This document shows positions 6,837 to 14,444 of a stretch of DNA of 15,869 nucleotides, one piece after another; the stretch's first letter is position 1, and each line of letters begins with the position of its first letter. The notes under the pieces are model-generated. The model ran no database searches and was not told where the DNA came from. It saw nothing but the letters and a program-made list of their open reading frames with translations. The stretch lies in NCBI GenBank assembly GCA_002785585.1, contig PEUI01000384.1, positions 1 to 15,869 on the forward strand. The letters are read 5' to 3'. A program made the position numbers and the translations under genes. Source of the stretch: Lysobacterales bacterium CG02_land_8_20_14_3_00_62_12 (GTDB lineage Bacteria > Pseudomonadota > Gammaproteobacteria > Xanthomonadales > Ahniellaceae).

Positions 6837-8503
6837 TGGCCGCCGCCTTCATCATTGGCCAGACCACGCAAGGATTCCGGCACAAAGGCGATGTCGGTGG
6901 TTTCGCGGATGGCGATGCGCATCTGAAACGCCAGCGCGGCCGGCGACACCGGCGGCTGATAGCCAAGCAAACTTTGTTTGAGTGCGGCCAGCGGCGTCGC
7001 CTGCGTGCTGGCGACAGTTCGATATACCTTCACCGCCAACGCCTCGGCAGCGCCCGGCGTCAGCAGCAGCGGCAAGGTCAGCTCCTGCATGGCGGCGACG
7101 CCAGGTGCAATGTCCAGGCGCTTGAGCAGGGCATTCAACAGCGCCGCACTCTCGGCCTGGGTAGTGGTGGGCAGCAGCGGAATCTTGACGTCGATGCGGC
7201 CCGGTCGCTTCAAGTCCACTTCGATCAGATCGGGGCGCGACGACGCCAGAATCCACAACAGGCGGCCGCGATTGCTGGTGTCGCTCATCTCCTGCGCGAT
7301 CATCGAATACAGGCGTCCCGACAGGCCGCTATCGCCATCGCCACTGGCGCGCTTGCCCAGGGTTTGGTCGGCCTCGTCGATGAACACGATGCAGCGGCCG
7401 AGGGCGTGGATCAAGCGAAAGATTTTTTCCAGATTGCCTTCGCTGGAGCCGACCCAGCGATCACGGAAGTTTTTCAACTTCACCACCGGTACCCCGGCCT
7501 CGCCGGCCAGGCATTCCACCAGATAGGTTTTGCCGGTGCCCACCGGGCCGCAAAAAATATAGCCCATCGGCAAAGCGCGCAGGTCGGCTTCGTGCCAGAG
7601 CTTGATGTCGGTCCGCAAGAAAGCCTTGAGTGCCTCCTGGGCGTAGTAGTGTTCCAGGGTTTTGGTTGAATCGATGAACTCGACCAGGCCCATGGCATCG
7701 GTCTCGACCATCTGTTTTTTGGCGGCAATCCAGTCCGCATTGGCCAACGGCCGCAGATCGGGCTGGTGCCTGAGCTGAAAGCTGCGCCGGCGGACCAGAC
7801 TGTTGAGCGCGCTGATGCTGACGCCAGTCAATAATTGCGCGGTCTGGTCATGGTCGGCAGCGGCAAACGCGGTGGGATGATCGAGCTGCAATTGCGCCAG
7901 CGCCAGTTTGATCACACCGGCGTCCGGCAACGGTACCCGCACCCGCGCCACCCGCGGATGCTGGGCGATCTGCGGATGCAGGTCGTTCAAATTGTCGGCA
8001 ATCAAAAAACTGGCGAACGGCAATTCGGTGAACGGCGGTTCCGCCGCCCAATCGCGCACCAGACTGACCAGACTCGCGGTGTCGAAATCGCCTTGACGAT
8101 TGGCCGGCATCAGCTGATCGGCGCTGCGCACGATCACCGCCACGGCTTCCACTTCGCCGCGACCGAGCGCACTGAGATTGGCGCGATAACGCAAATAGCG
8201 GCTGATCAATTCCACCGCCGCGCGCGGTTCGCGGGCGCTGGCGACGGCACTCGCGCCCGGCCATTGCTGGAAGGCGGCACTGGCGCGTTGCACCGACAAC
8301 CCATTGCCCGGGTCATACCGCAACACCAGCGCAAACGCCGACAACAGTTCGGCATCGAGCAAGGCGCTCAAGCCGATCAAGCGGCCTTGATGCGGGAACC
8401 GATCACCGACATTGCCGTACAGCACAAACTGCCCGTGGGCGCCGCTCTCATAGGCCAGCGCCAGTTCGCCTGCCCACGCCGGGGCATCGGCCGACAGCGC
8501 CAT
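6833..8503 (-). CDS. AAA+ ATPase, Ycf46-like, with degenerate N-terminal AAA half
   Basis: A 556-aa ATPase. The C-terminal half is a complete classic-type AAA module: Walker A GPVGTGKT (319-326), an aromatic-hydrophobic-Gly pore loop WVGSSEGN (350-357), Walker B IVFIDEAD (372-379), a sensor-1 region ILASSRPD (418-425) and arginine-finger region LKRPGRID (R433, R436). The pore loop suggests threading or remodelling of protein substrates, as in Vps4, katanin and p97. The N-terminal half has no Walker A but keeps Walker-B-like VAVIVRSADQL (121-131) and a sensor-like segment ending RVPLPD (189-194). A linker with GLVEFIDSTKTLEH (272-285) leads into the AAA core. This layout matches the Ycf46 family of AAA proteins. 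It starts 3 bp after the pspA-like stop and overlaps the next gene by 4 bp. The likely job is remodelling the PspA-like polymer; this is inference. Confidence 0.88.
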   Translation of the reverse strand: MALSADAPAWAGELALAYESGAHGQFVLYGNVGDRFPHQGRLIGLSALLDAELLSAFALVLRYDPGNGLSVQRASAAFQQWPGASAVASAREPRAAVELISRYLRYRANLSALGRGEVEAVAVIVRSADQLMPANRQGDFDTASLVSLVRDWAAEPPFTELPFASFLIADNLNDLHPQIAQHPRVARVRVPLPDAGVIKLALAQLQLDHPTAFAAADHDQTAQLLTGVSISALNSLVRRRSFQLRHQPDLRPLANADWIAAKKQMVETDAMGLVEFIDSTKTLEHYYAQEALKAFLRTDIKLWHEADLRALPMGYIFCGPVGTGKTYLVECLAGEAGVPVVKLKNFRDRWVGSSEGNLEKIFRLIHALGRCIVFIDEADQTLGKRASGDGDSGLSGRLYSMIAQEMSDTSNRGRLLWILASSRPDLIEVDLKRPGRIDVKIPLLPTTTQAESAALLNALLKRLDIAPGVAAMQELTLPLLLTPGAAEALAVKVYRTVASTQATPLAALKQSLLGYQPPVSPAALAFQMRIAIRETTDIAFVPESLRGLANDEGGGQ

Positions 8504-8506
8504 CGG

Positions 8507-9253
8507 CTATTGCGCCGTCGCTTCGCTGGCGCTGCCCATGCTGCGCGCGGGCGTTGTCGGCAACGCCTTGCCGTCGAGGCTGATGCCCTCGGCCGCGGCA
8601 AAATCGGCCAGCGCCTGATCGGCCAGCGCGGTCATCTCGGCTTCCTTGAGTTTGATGTCGCCCATGTCCAACGCATCGCTGGCGACGCGGGCGCGACCGG
8701 CAGCCTTGTTGCGCTCTTCTTCGACCATTTCGTGCAGCCGGTTCAAGGTATCGCCGGAACCACCGATCTGACCGATCATGCCGGCCGCCATCTCGTTCAT
8801 CTCGGCCATCGCGGTCTTCATCCGCATGTCGTTGATGGCGCCTTTGAGGCCTTCGATCTTGGCGCGCGCCGCCGCCACCGAGACATCGCGCGCCTTCACC
8901 AGATTCTGGTACATCGCTTCGGCGCCCTCCATCTGCTTGCGGTTTTCGACCAGTTCACGGCTCACCGTTTGCAGGCGCAGCGCGTGTTGTGCCGCCGCTG
9001 CCTGGTTGCCGGCCCGCAGATGCGCGGTGGTGCGGGCGCGGACCTCGGTCTCTTCGGCTTCGAGCTTGCGCACCTGCCCCATCAGCCGCTCGGCCAGACC
9101 CGCGTGCTGCGCCAAACCCTGATTATAAGCACCGATCTGCTTGCGCAGATTCTCTTGTTCCAGTTCCAACAAGCCTTCCGGATTTTTCTTCTCCAAATCC
9201 TTCACGAACAGCGCAAAGAATCCACGAAACACATTCATCAATCGACCGAACAT
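8507..9253 (-). CDS. PspA/IM30 family protein (bacterial ESCRT-III-like)
   Basis: A 248-aa, almost wholly helical protein. It starts with an amphipathic helix (MFGRLMNVFRGFFALFV) followed by KDLEKKNPEGLLELEQENL, the form expected of PspA/Vipp1 proteins. Long coiled-coil helices follow (about 28-150), then a Met-rich segment (about 143-160) and a further helix (about 168-220). A short Ser/Ala/Thr tail ends the protein. PspA and Vipp1 belong to the ESCRT-III superfamily: they polymerise on the inner membrane through the amphipathic helix and protect or remodel it under stress. Sequence divergence from canonical PspA looks large, and there is no pspF, pspB or pspC nearby, so it is a family member rather than the classic orthologue. 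First gene of the operon; an AAGGAG ribosome-binding site (minus strand, 9259-9264) precedes the ATG by 5 bases. Confidence 0.82.
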   Translation of the reverse strand: MFGRLMNVFRGFFALFVKDLEKKNPEGLLELEQENLRKQIGAYNQGLAQHAGLAERLMGQVRKLEAEETEVRARTTAHLRAGNQAAAAQHALRLQTVSRELVENRKQMEGAEAMYQNLVKARDVSVAAARAKIEGLKGAINDMRMKTAMAEMNEMAAGMIGQIGGSGDTLNRLHEMVEEERNKAAGRARVASDALDMGDIKLKEAEMTALADQALADFAAAEGISLDGKALPTTPARSMGSASEATAQ

Positions 9254-9325
9254 GGCAACTCCTTAGGCGACGTAATGCAAAAGCCCAACACCGAACCGGC
9301 GCCGAGCAACCGGGTGACGCCCGCC

Positions 9326-9353
9326 AACTTAGCGCGTTCGCGCCGGGGTGCAA
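9326..9353 (-). promoter_or_regulatory. Candidate promoter of the PspA-like operon
   Basis: Reading the minus strand, TTGCAC (9353-9348) and TAAGTT (9331-9326) are 16 bases apart, giving a weak sigma-70-like pair and a leader of about 65 nt. Between them lies a perfect inverted repeat GCGCG-TT-CGCGC (9332-9343), which could be an operator. I looked for a sigma-54 -24/-12 pair, as in the E. coli psp operon, and found none with the right GG-N10-GC spacing. Confidence 0.3.
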
Positions 9354-9384
9354 GGGGGGCATTACTGATGGGGCTCAAGTTCCC

Positions 9385-9480
9385 GGCCGCCCGTTCCCGA
9401 CGCGGCCTATCTCGGCCGCCAGTTCCCGACGCGGCCTACCTCGCCCATCCCTGGGCTCGTCGGCCATCCCTGGACTCGCG
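9385..9480. repeat. Short tandem repeats in the divergent promoter region
   Basis: Two adjacent 29-bp units (9385-9413 and 9414-9442) differ at only two positions; each contains GTTCCCGACGCGGCCTA. They run directly into two 19-bp units (9443-9461 and 9462-9480) sharing CCATCCCTGG and CTCG with about four differences. The block lies between the candidate promoters of the PspA-like operon and the amidohydrolase pair, inside an otherwise gene-free stretch (9254-9547). No function can be read from sequence. Confidence 0.7.
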
Positions 9481-9492
9481 GGTCACTGTCAC

Positions 9493-9521
9493 TTGGCGGG
9501 GTCCGGCGGCATCGCTACTAT
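9493..9521 (+). promoter_or_regulatory. Candidate sigma-70 promoter of the amidohydrolase genes
   Basis: TTGGCG (9493-9498) and TACTAT (9516-9521) are separated by 17 bases, the ideal sigma-70 spacing. The start codon at 9548 lies about 20 bases beyond the expected transcription start, preceded by the GAGGGGA ribosome-binding site at 9534-9540. Confidence 0.45.
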
Positions 9522-9547
9522 CGACGCCTTTCCGAGGGGAACCGTTC

Positions 9548-10933
9548 ATGCGTATTCCGGCTTACACCGCCTTGCTGGCGGCCCTGCTGCTCCCCCACAC
9601 TGCCAGCGCGCGGGCCGATGGCGATCCATATCCCAGCACCTATCAGCCGATCGCCGATGGCGTGACGGTGATCCGCCATGGCACCGTGTTGATTGGTAAT
9701 GGTCAGCGCCTGGAAGACGCCGATGTGCTGCTGCGTAATGGGGTAGTAGAGGCCGTAGGCAAGGCGCTCGACGCGCCGGCCGATGCGCGCACGGTGGACG
9801 CCACCGGCAAGTGGGTCACCCCCGGTTTGATCGACGTGCACTCGCATTTGGGGGTGTACGCCAGCCCCGGCGTGCGCGCCACCAGCGACGGCAATGAGGT
9901 GACCGCACCGGTGACCGCGCAGGTTTGGGCCGAGCATAGTGTCTGGCCGCAGGATCCCGGCTTTGCCGCCGCGCTCGCCGGTGGCGTCACCACGCTGCAG
10001 GTGCTGCCAGGCTCCGCCAACCTGATCGGCGGCCGTGGCGTCACCCTGAAAAATGTTGCCGCCACCAGCGTGCAGGCGATGAAGTTTCCGGGCGCACCCT
10101 ATGGCTTGAAGATGGCCTGCGGCGAAAACCCCAAGCGCGTATACGGCGAGCGCATGCAAACGCCGATGACGCGAATGGGCAACATGGCGGGTTATCGCGC
10201 CCAGTTCATCGAAGCCCGCGAATACCTGACGCAATGGCAGGACTACCAACAGGCGCTGACCAAAGTCGGCAAGAACAAGAAAGCCGAACCGCCGAAGCCA
10301 CCCAAGCGCGACCTGCGATTGGACACCCTGGTGGGCGTGCTCAAGGGCGAAATTCAAGTGCATATTCATTGTTATCGCGCCGATGAAATGGCCAACATGA
10401 TCGACCTTTCCCACGAGTTTGGATTTCACATCGCCGCCTTTCATCACGGCGTCGAGGCCTACAAACTGGCCGACGCACTGGCCAAGGAACACATTTGTGG
10501 CGCGCTTTGGGCCGATTGGTGGGGCTTCAAAATGGAAGCCTACGACGGCATCCAGGAAAACCTCGCCCTGGTCGATCGCCCCGCCGCGAGCTGCGCCATT
10601 GTCCACTCGGATTCCGCCGAAGGCATCCAACGGCTCAATCAGGAGGCCGCCAAAGTGATCGGCAAGGCGGCGCGGGTCGGCATCGATATTGCCCCGGAAC
10701 GCGCGCTGCGCTGGCTCACCGAAAATCCCGCCAAGGCGCTCGGCGTGGCCGCCAAGACCGGCACCCTGGAGGCCGGCAAAATGGCCGATGTCGTGATTTG
10801 GAGCGGCAACCCGTTCAGCGTCTATAGCAAAGCCGAACAGGTCTTCGTCGATGGCGCGCTGTTGTATGACCGCCATGATCGGGCGCGACAACCAGTGTCG
10901 GACTTCATGCTGGGCCAGGGGGTGTCGCCATGA
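9548..10933 (+). CDS. Secreted metal-dependent amidohydrolase (imidazolonepropionase-like)
   Basis: 461 aa. The reading frame is open far upstream, but the ATG at 9548 has a GAGGGGA ribosome-binding site 7 bases before it and starts a signal peptide (MRIPAYTALLAALLLPHTASARA). That indicates export to the periplasm or beyond. The small N-terminal beta-sandwich (VLLRNGVVEAVGKAL) is followed by the amidohydrolase metal motif PGLIDVHSHLG with H98 and H100. Further likely ligands or catalytic residues are H272/H274 (VHIHCYRADEM), H299/H300 (AFHHGVEAYK) and H353/D355 (IVHSDS). The C-terminal strand ends with GKMADVVIWSGNPF, typical of the family. It belongs to the COG1228-like group of imidazolonepropionase-type amidohydrolases, and the substrate cannot be named. 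The stop overlaps the next gene by 4 bp (ATGA). Confidence 0.9.
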   Translation: MRIPAYTALLAALLLPHTASARADGDPYPSTYQPIADGVTVIRHGTVLIGNGQRLEDADVLLRNGVVEAVGKALDAPADARTVDATGKWVTPGLIDVHSHLGVYASPGVRATSDGNEVTAPVTAQVWAEHSVWPQDPGFAAALAGGVTTLQVLPGSANLIGGRGVTLKNVAATSVQAMKFPGAPYGLKMACGENPKRVYGERMQTPMTRMGNMAGYRAQFIEAREYLTQWQDYQQALTKVGKNKKAEPPKPPKRDLRLDTLVGVLKGEIQVHIHCYRADEMANMIDLSHEFGFHIAAFHHGVEAYKLADALAKEHICGALWADWWGFKMEAYDGIQENLALVDRPAASCAIVHSDSAEGIQRLNQEAAKVIGKAARVGIDIAPERALRWLTENPAKALGVAAKTGTLEAGKMADVVIWSGNPFSVYSKAEQVFVDGALLYDRHDRARQPVSDFMLGQGVSP

Positions 10934-12243
10934 TTCGCCTCGCTGCTACGGTCCGCACGCTCTCGCGCGGAACTCGCTTCGTATTAGTCGGCTCGCTGCT
11001 CGCCGCCAGCCTCAGCGCCACTGCGCAAGACCTGTTGATCCGCCACGCCACCGTGCATACCGCCAGTGCCGTCGGTACTTTGCGTGACACCGATGTGTGG
11101 GTGCGCAACGGCAGCATCGCCGCGATTGGCCGTGGCCTGCTGGCACCGGCCGACGTACCCAGCATCGATGCCGCCGGTCGACCATTGACGCCGGGTCTGT
11201 TTGCTGGCGTGACCGGTATCGGCATCGATGAGGTCTCGGCCGAACCCAGTACCCACGACACCGCGATCACCTTTGGCGCCACCCCACCGCAGGTGGCGCA
11301 GATGCGCCCGGAATTTGATGTCACCCTGGCCTACAACCCGCGTTCGCTGCTGCTGCCGATCGCCCGCATCGAAGGCATCACCTTTACTGAATTGGCGGCG
11401 GGCAGCGAGCCCGGCGGCTCGATTATTGCCGGCCAAGGCGGCCTGGTTCGTTTGGATGGCAGCTTTGATGCCCCCTACGCCGGGCTGCGCGCTTTGTTCA
11501 TCAATCTGGGCGGCAATCTGTCCGTGCTCAGCGGCAACTCGCGCGCTGGCCAATACCTGCTGCTCGATCAGGCACTGCGCGAAGCGCGCGTCGCCCCCGC
11601 CGCGGGTAGCGCCAATCCACTGTTGACGCCCGCCGGGCGCGAAGTATTGACCGGCTATGTCAGCAAAGGTCGGGTGCTGGTGCAGGTGGATCGTGCCGCC
11701 GACATCCGCCGCGTGCTCGCGCTGGCGCAGCGCGAGCACCTCCATCTGGTGATCCTCGGTGCCGCCGAAGGCTGGCTGGTCGCCAACGACTTGGCACAGG
11801 CCAAGGTGCCGGTACTGATCGACGCCCTGGAAGACCTGCCCGACAGTTTCGACAGCCTGGCGGCGACCCTGGAAAACGCCGCACGCCTGCATGCCGCTGG
11901 CGTCGCCGTCGGTTTCAGCCAACGTGGCGACGCTTCGCACAACGCCCGCAAGATTCGTCAGTTGGCCGGCAACGCCGTCGCCAACGGCTTGCCTTGGGAG
12001 GCGGGTCTGGCGGCGCTGACCTCGGTACCTGCCGATGCCCTCGGCGTCGGCGACCGCCTTGGTCGCATTGTGGTCGGTCAGCTCGCCGATCTGGTGCTGT
12101 GGTCCGGCGACCCGCTCGAACTCACCAGCAGTGCCGAGCAAGTGTGGATGGCCGGCAAGGCGATGCCGATGCGCTCGCGGCAAACGGAATTGCGTGATCG
12201 TTACCTGCGCGCGCCGGGGCGCCTGCCGCGCGCTTATCCCTGA
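10930..12243 (+). CDS. Secreted amidohydrolase-like protein lacking the HxH metal motif
   Basis: 437 aa, paired with the gene before it and sharing its plan: signal peptide (about 1-34, possible cleavage after ATA before QD), small beta domain, then barrel, then the terminal segment GQLADLVLWSGDP. A ribosome-binding site AGGGGG (10917-10922) lies 7 bases upstream. Where the active paralogue has D-x-H-x-H, this protein reads PGLFAGVTGIG, so A92, V94 and G96 replace the Asp and two His. Other family parts remain, such as SHNARKIRQLAGNAVANG and LGVGDRLGRI. It may be a non-catalytic partner forming a heteromer with the first protein, or an enzyme using a different metal set. Tandem amidohydrolase pairs of this kind are known in Gammaproteobacteria, but their shared function is unclear to me. 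Confidence 0.85.
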   Translation: MIRLAATVRTLSRGTRFVLVGSLLAASLSATAQDLLIRHATVHTASAVGTLRDTDVWVRNGSIAAIGRGLLAPADVPSIDAAGRPLTPGLFAGVTGIGIDEVSAEPSTHDTAITFGATPPQVAQMRPEFDVTLAYNPRSLLLPIARIEGITFTELAAGSEPGGSIIAGQGGLVRLDGSFDAPYAGLRALFINLGGNLSVLSGNSRAGQYLLLDQALREARVAPAAGSANPLLTPAGREVLTGYVSKGRVLVQVDRAADIRRVLALAQREHLHLVILGAAEGWLVANDLAQAKVPVLIDALEDLPDSFDSLAATLENAARLHAAGVAVGFSQRGDASHNARKIRQLAGNAVANGLPWEAGLAALTSVPADALGVGDRLGRIVVGQLADLVLWSGDPLELTSSAEQVWMAGKAMPMRSRQTELRDRYLRAPGRLPRAYP

Positions 12244-12351
12244 AGCCCGGCAAGCGCAAGAACCATTGGCCAGTGCACGGTGCCATTCCGGGCGTGATCG
12301 GGCAAACCGCTGGCTTGCGGCTTGGTCGTAAGCGCTGTTTGCAAAAAATCG

Positions 12352-12380
12352 TGGCCATGGTGAATCCGATCCGCGATAAT
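12352..12380 (+). promoter_or_regulatory. Candidate sigma-70 promoter of the S9 peptidase
   Basis: TGGCCA (12352-12357, four of six consensus bases) and GATAAT (12375-12380, five of six) are 17 bases apart. The expected transcription start falls about 20 bases before the TTG codon at 12408. The rest of 12244-12407 carries no gene; it follows the amidohydrolase stop, so read-through from that operon is also possible. Confidence 0.42.
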
Positions 12381-12407
12381 CCGCCGCCCCCATTCGAGGA
12401 GAACGCA

Positions 12408-14384
12408 TTGAACAAGCGATTGATGATTGCCGCAGCCTTGGTCAGCACGGCGCTGTCGGTGTCGGCAGCAGAAACCCGGCCGTCGCCACCCGACGCTGGC
12501 GCCGCCCTATTTGGGGTGCGCGAAAGCGTGCAACAAATGGATATTTCTCCGGATGGCAATCGGCTGGTTTATCTGACGCCAGGACCGGGGCGCTCCACGT
12601 TGGTCTATGTCGCGGCGTTGGCGGGTGGCGCACCGCAATTGGCGATTGCGTCGAAAGGCGACGCCGAGCAGTTGCAAGGGTGCCGGTTTGCCAGCAACCA
12701 GCGCCTGATCTGCAAGCTTTACGCCTGGAGCGAACTGAGAGGCGTTGCCACTGGCTTCACTCGCCTGCTCGCGCTGGACACCGATGGCAAGAATGTCAAA
12801 GCCCTGAATCAGCAAGGCAGCCAATATGCTTCGCGCCTGCAACAGTTTGGCGACGCCATCATCGATTGGCTGCCCGATGCCGAGGGCCAGGTACTGATGG
12901 CGCGCGACTATGTTCCCGAAGCAGGCAAGATGAACACGCGCTTTGTGCAAAAGGCAGACGGTTTGGGTATCGACCGCATCGATGTGTCCACGCTGGAATC
13001 TACCCGGGTCGAAAGCGCGGCCAAGGCCGTGGACTACTTCATCAGCGACGGCCATGGCACGGTGCGGATGAAAGCTTACACACCGCAGCACGGCGCGCGC
13101 TCGCAGCTTGCAGCACAAACCACATACAACTACCGCCTGCGTGATTCCATGGATTGGCGGCCCTTTTCCAACTCTGACGAAATGACGCCGATCGCAGTGG
13201 ATCGGGATAGCGATTCCGCCTATGTGCTGAAAAAGCTCGACAAACGGCTCGCGCTGTACCGCGTCAAACTCGATGGCTCGATGAGTACCGAATTGGTCTA
13301 CAAGAACGACCGGGTCGACGTGGATGACGTGGTCCGGATCGGCCGCAGTGCGCGCGTGATTGGCGTCACCTTTGTCGAGGAAAAACGCAGCGTCATCTAT
13401 TTTGACCCAGAGTACAAAAAACTGTCTGCGGCCTTGGGCAAGGCGATTCCGAACTTGCCCATCGTGAAATTTCTGGCGGCCACAGCCGACCAGAACAAGT
13501 TGTTGATCTATGCCCACAGCGATGCCGATCCCGGCCGCTATTTCGTTTACGACAAAACCAAGCGCGCGCTCAACGAAGTCATGCTTGACCGACCGGCGCT
13601 CGAAACGGTCAAGCTGGCGAACGTCAAGCCGATCAGCTACCCAGCCAGCGATGGCGCCCTCATTCCCGGCTATCTCACGCTGCCGCCGGGCAAGGAAGAC
13701 GCGCATGGTCTGCCGGCCGTGGTGCTGCCGCACGGCGGCCCGCAAGCTCGCGATGAATGGGGATTCGATTGGCTGGCCCAATATCTGGCGCACGCCGGCT
13801 ACGCCGTCATCCAGCCCAACTATCGTGGTTCTGCGGGTTACGGTGACGCCTGGTTCAAAGAAAATGGTTACCGCGGCTGGCGGACCTCGATTGGCGATGT
13901 GACCAGCGCTGCCCACTGGCTGGTGGCGCAGGGCATTGCCGACCCCAAAAGACTCGCCATCGTTGGTTGGTCCTATGGTGGCTACGCCGCGCTGCAGTCG
14001 GGGGTGACCGACCCCGAGTTGTTCAAGGCCATCGTCGCGATCGCGCCAGTGACCGATTTTGCGTTGCTCAAGCGTGAAGCCCGTGATTACACCAGTCATG
14101 ATCTGGTCGTGGACCTCGTCGGCTCCGGTCCGCACCTCACCGAGGGCTCGCCGCTGCAAAATGTCGACAAGATCAAGGCACCGGTTTTACTGTTTCACGG
14201 CAGCAAAGACCTCAACGTCGATATCGAGCAATCGCAGAAGCTTGATGCCAAGCTGCGTGCCGCTGGCAAGAACTGCGAGCTGCTGGAGTTTGCAGGCCTC
14301 GAACACAGTCTGGTGGACTCCGATGTCCGCGTGCAGATGCTCGGCCGGATCGGCAAGTTTTTGCAGGCGAATTTGGCCGAGTGA
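12408..14384 (+). CDS. Secreted S9-family serine peptidase (prolyl oligopeptidase family)
   Basis: 658 aa from a TTG start. The TTG follows GAGGAG (12396-12401) by 6 bases and opens a clean signal peptide (MNKRLMIAAALVSTALSVSA then AET). An in-frame ATG at 12423 would lose the basic N-region, and one at 12273 would place about 45 unlikely residues ahead of the signal. The N-terminal two thirds form the WD-like beta-propeller region (begins MDISPDGNRLVYLTPG). The C-terminal alpha/beta-hydrolase carries the catalytic triad: S522 in GWSYGGYAAL, D601 in GSKDLNVDI and H633 in GLEHSLVD. The family block RGSAGYGDAWFKENGYRGW precedes it. The exported enzyme probably cleaves short peptides or dipeptides; exact specificity is not visible. 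Confidence 0.9.
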   Translation: MNKRLMIAAALVSTALSVSAAETRPSPPDAGAALFGVRESVQQMDISPDGNRLVYLTPGPGRSTLVYVAALAGGAPQLAIASKGDAEQLQGCRFASNQRLICKLYAWSELRGVATGFTRLLALDTDGKNVKALNQQGSQYASRLQQFGDAIIDWLPDAEGQVLMARDYVPEAGKMNTRFVQKADGLGIDRIDVSTLESTRVESAAKAVDYFISDGHGTVRMKAYTPQHGARSQLAAQTTYNYRLRDSMDWRPFSNSDEMTPIAVDRDSDSAYVLKKLDKRLALYRVKLDGSMSTELVYKNDRVDVDDVVRIGRSARVIGVTFVEEKRSVIYFDPEYKKLSAALGKAIPNLPIVKFLAATADQNKLLIYAHSDADPGRYFVYDKTKRALNEVMLDRPALETVKLANVKPISYPASDGALIPGYLTLPPGKEDAHGLPAVVLPHGGPQARDEWGFDWLAQYLAHAGYAVIQPNYRGSAGYGDAWFKENGYRGWRTSIGDVTSAAHWLVAQGIADPKRLAIVGWSYGGYAALQSGVTDPELFKAIVAIAPVTDFALLKREARDYTSHDLVVDLVGSGPHLTEGSPLQNVDKIKAPVLLFHGSKDLNVDIEQSQKLDAKLRAAGKNCELLEFAGLEHSLVDSDVRVQMLGRIGKFLQANLAE

Positions 14385-14402
14385 GGGCCGACCGAGGCCG
14401 TA

Positions 14403-14443
14403 GAGCGCGCCTGCAAGTGGCCGCGCTCCACCCATCCACTTGC
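14403..14443. terminator. Interleaved inverted repeats between convergent genes
   Basis: Two perfect stems overlap: GAGCGCG (14403-14409) with CGCGCTC (14422-14428), and GCAAGTGG (14413-14420) with CCACTTGC (14436-14443). Because one arm of each lies inside the other's loop, they can form a pseudoknot or two mutually exclusive hairpins. They fill the 60-bp gap between the convergent peptidase and lipoprotein genes, so a bidirectional terminator is likely, although no T-tract is present. Confidence 0.45.
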
Positions 14444-14444
14444 C

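Noticed and set aside
9254..9300. Sigma-54 promoter for the PspA-like operon
   Set aside because: A TTTTGCAT -12-like motif exists on the minus strand, but the required GG is missing ten bases upstream of its GC.
9385..9480. CRISPR array
   Set aside because: The repeats are directly adjacent with no unique spacers and only two copies each.
7835..9547. Upstream extension of the amidohydrolase frame (total 1032 aa)
   Set aside because: The extension is antisense to the AAA+ and PspA-like genes; the signal peptide and ribosome-binding site fix the real start at 9548.
10984..12408. 474-aa minus-strand open frame opposite the second amidohydrolase
   Set aside because: Shadow frame; composition lacks any motif and the sense frame has a signal peptide and family blocks.
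12507..14159. 550-aa minus-strand open frame opposite the S9 peptidase
   Set aside because: Shadow frame of a gene with an intact catalytic triad; no domain seen.
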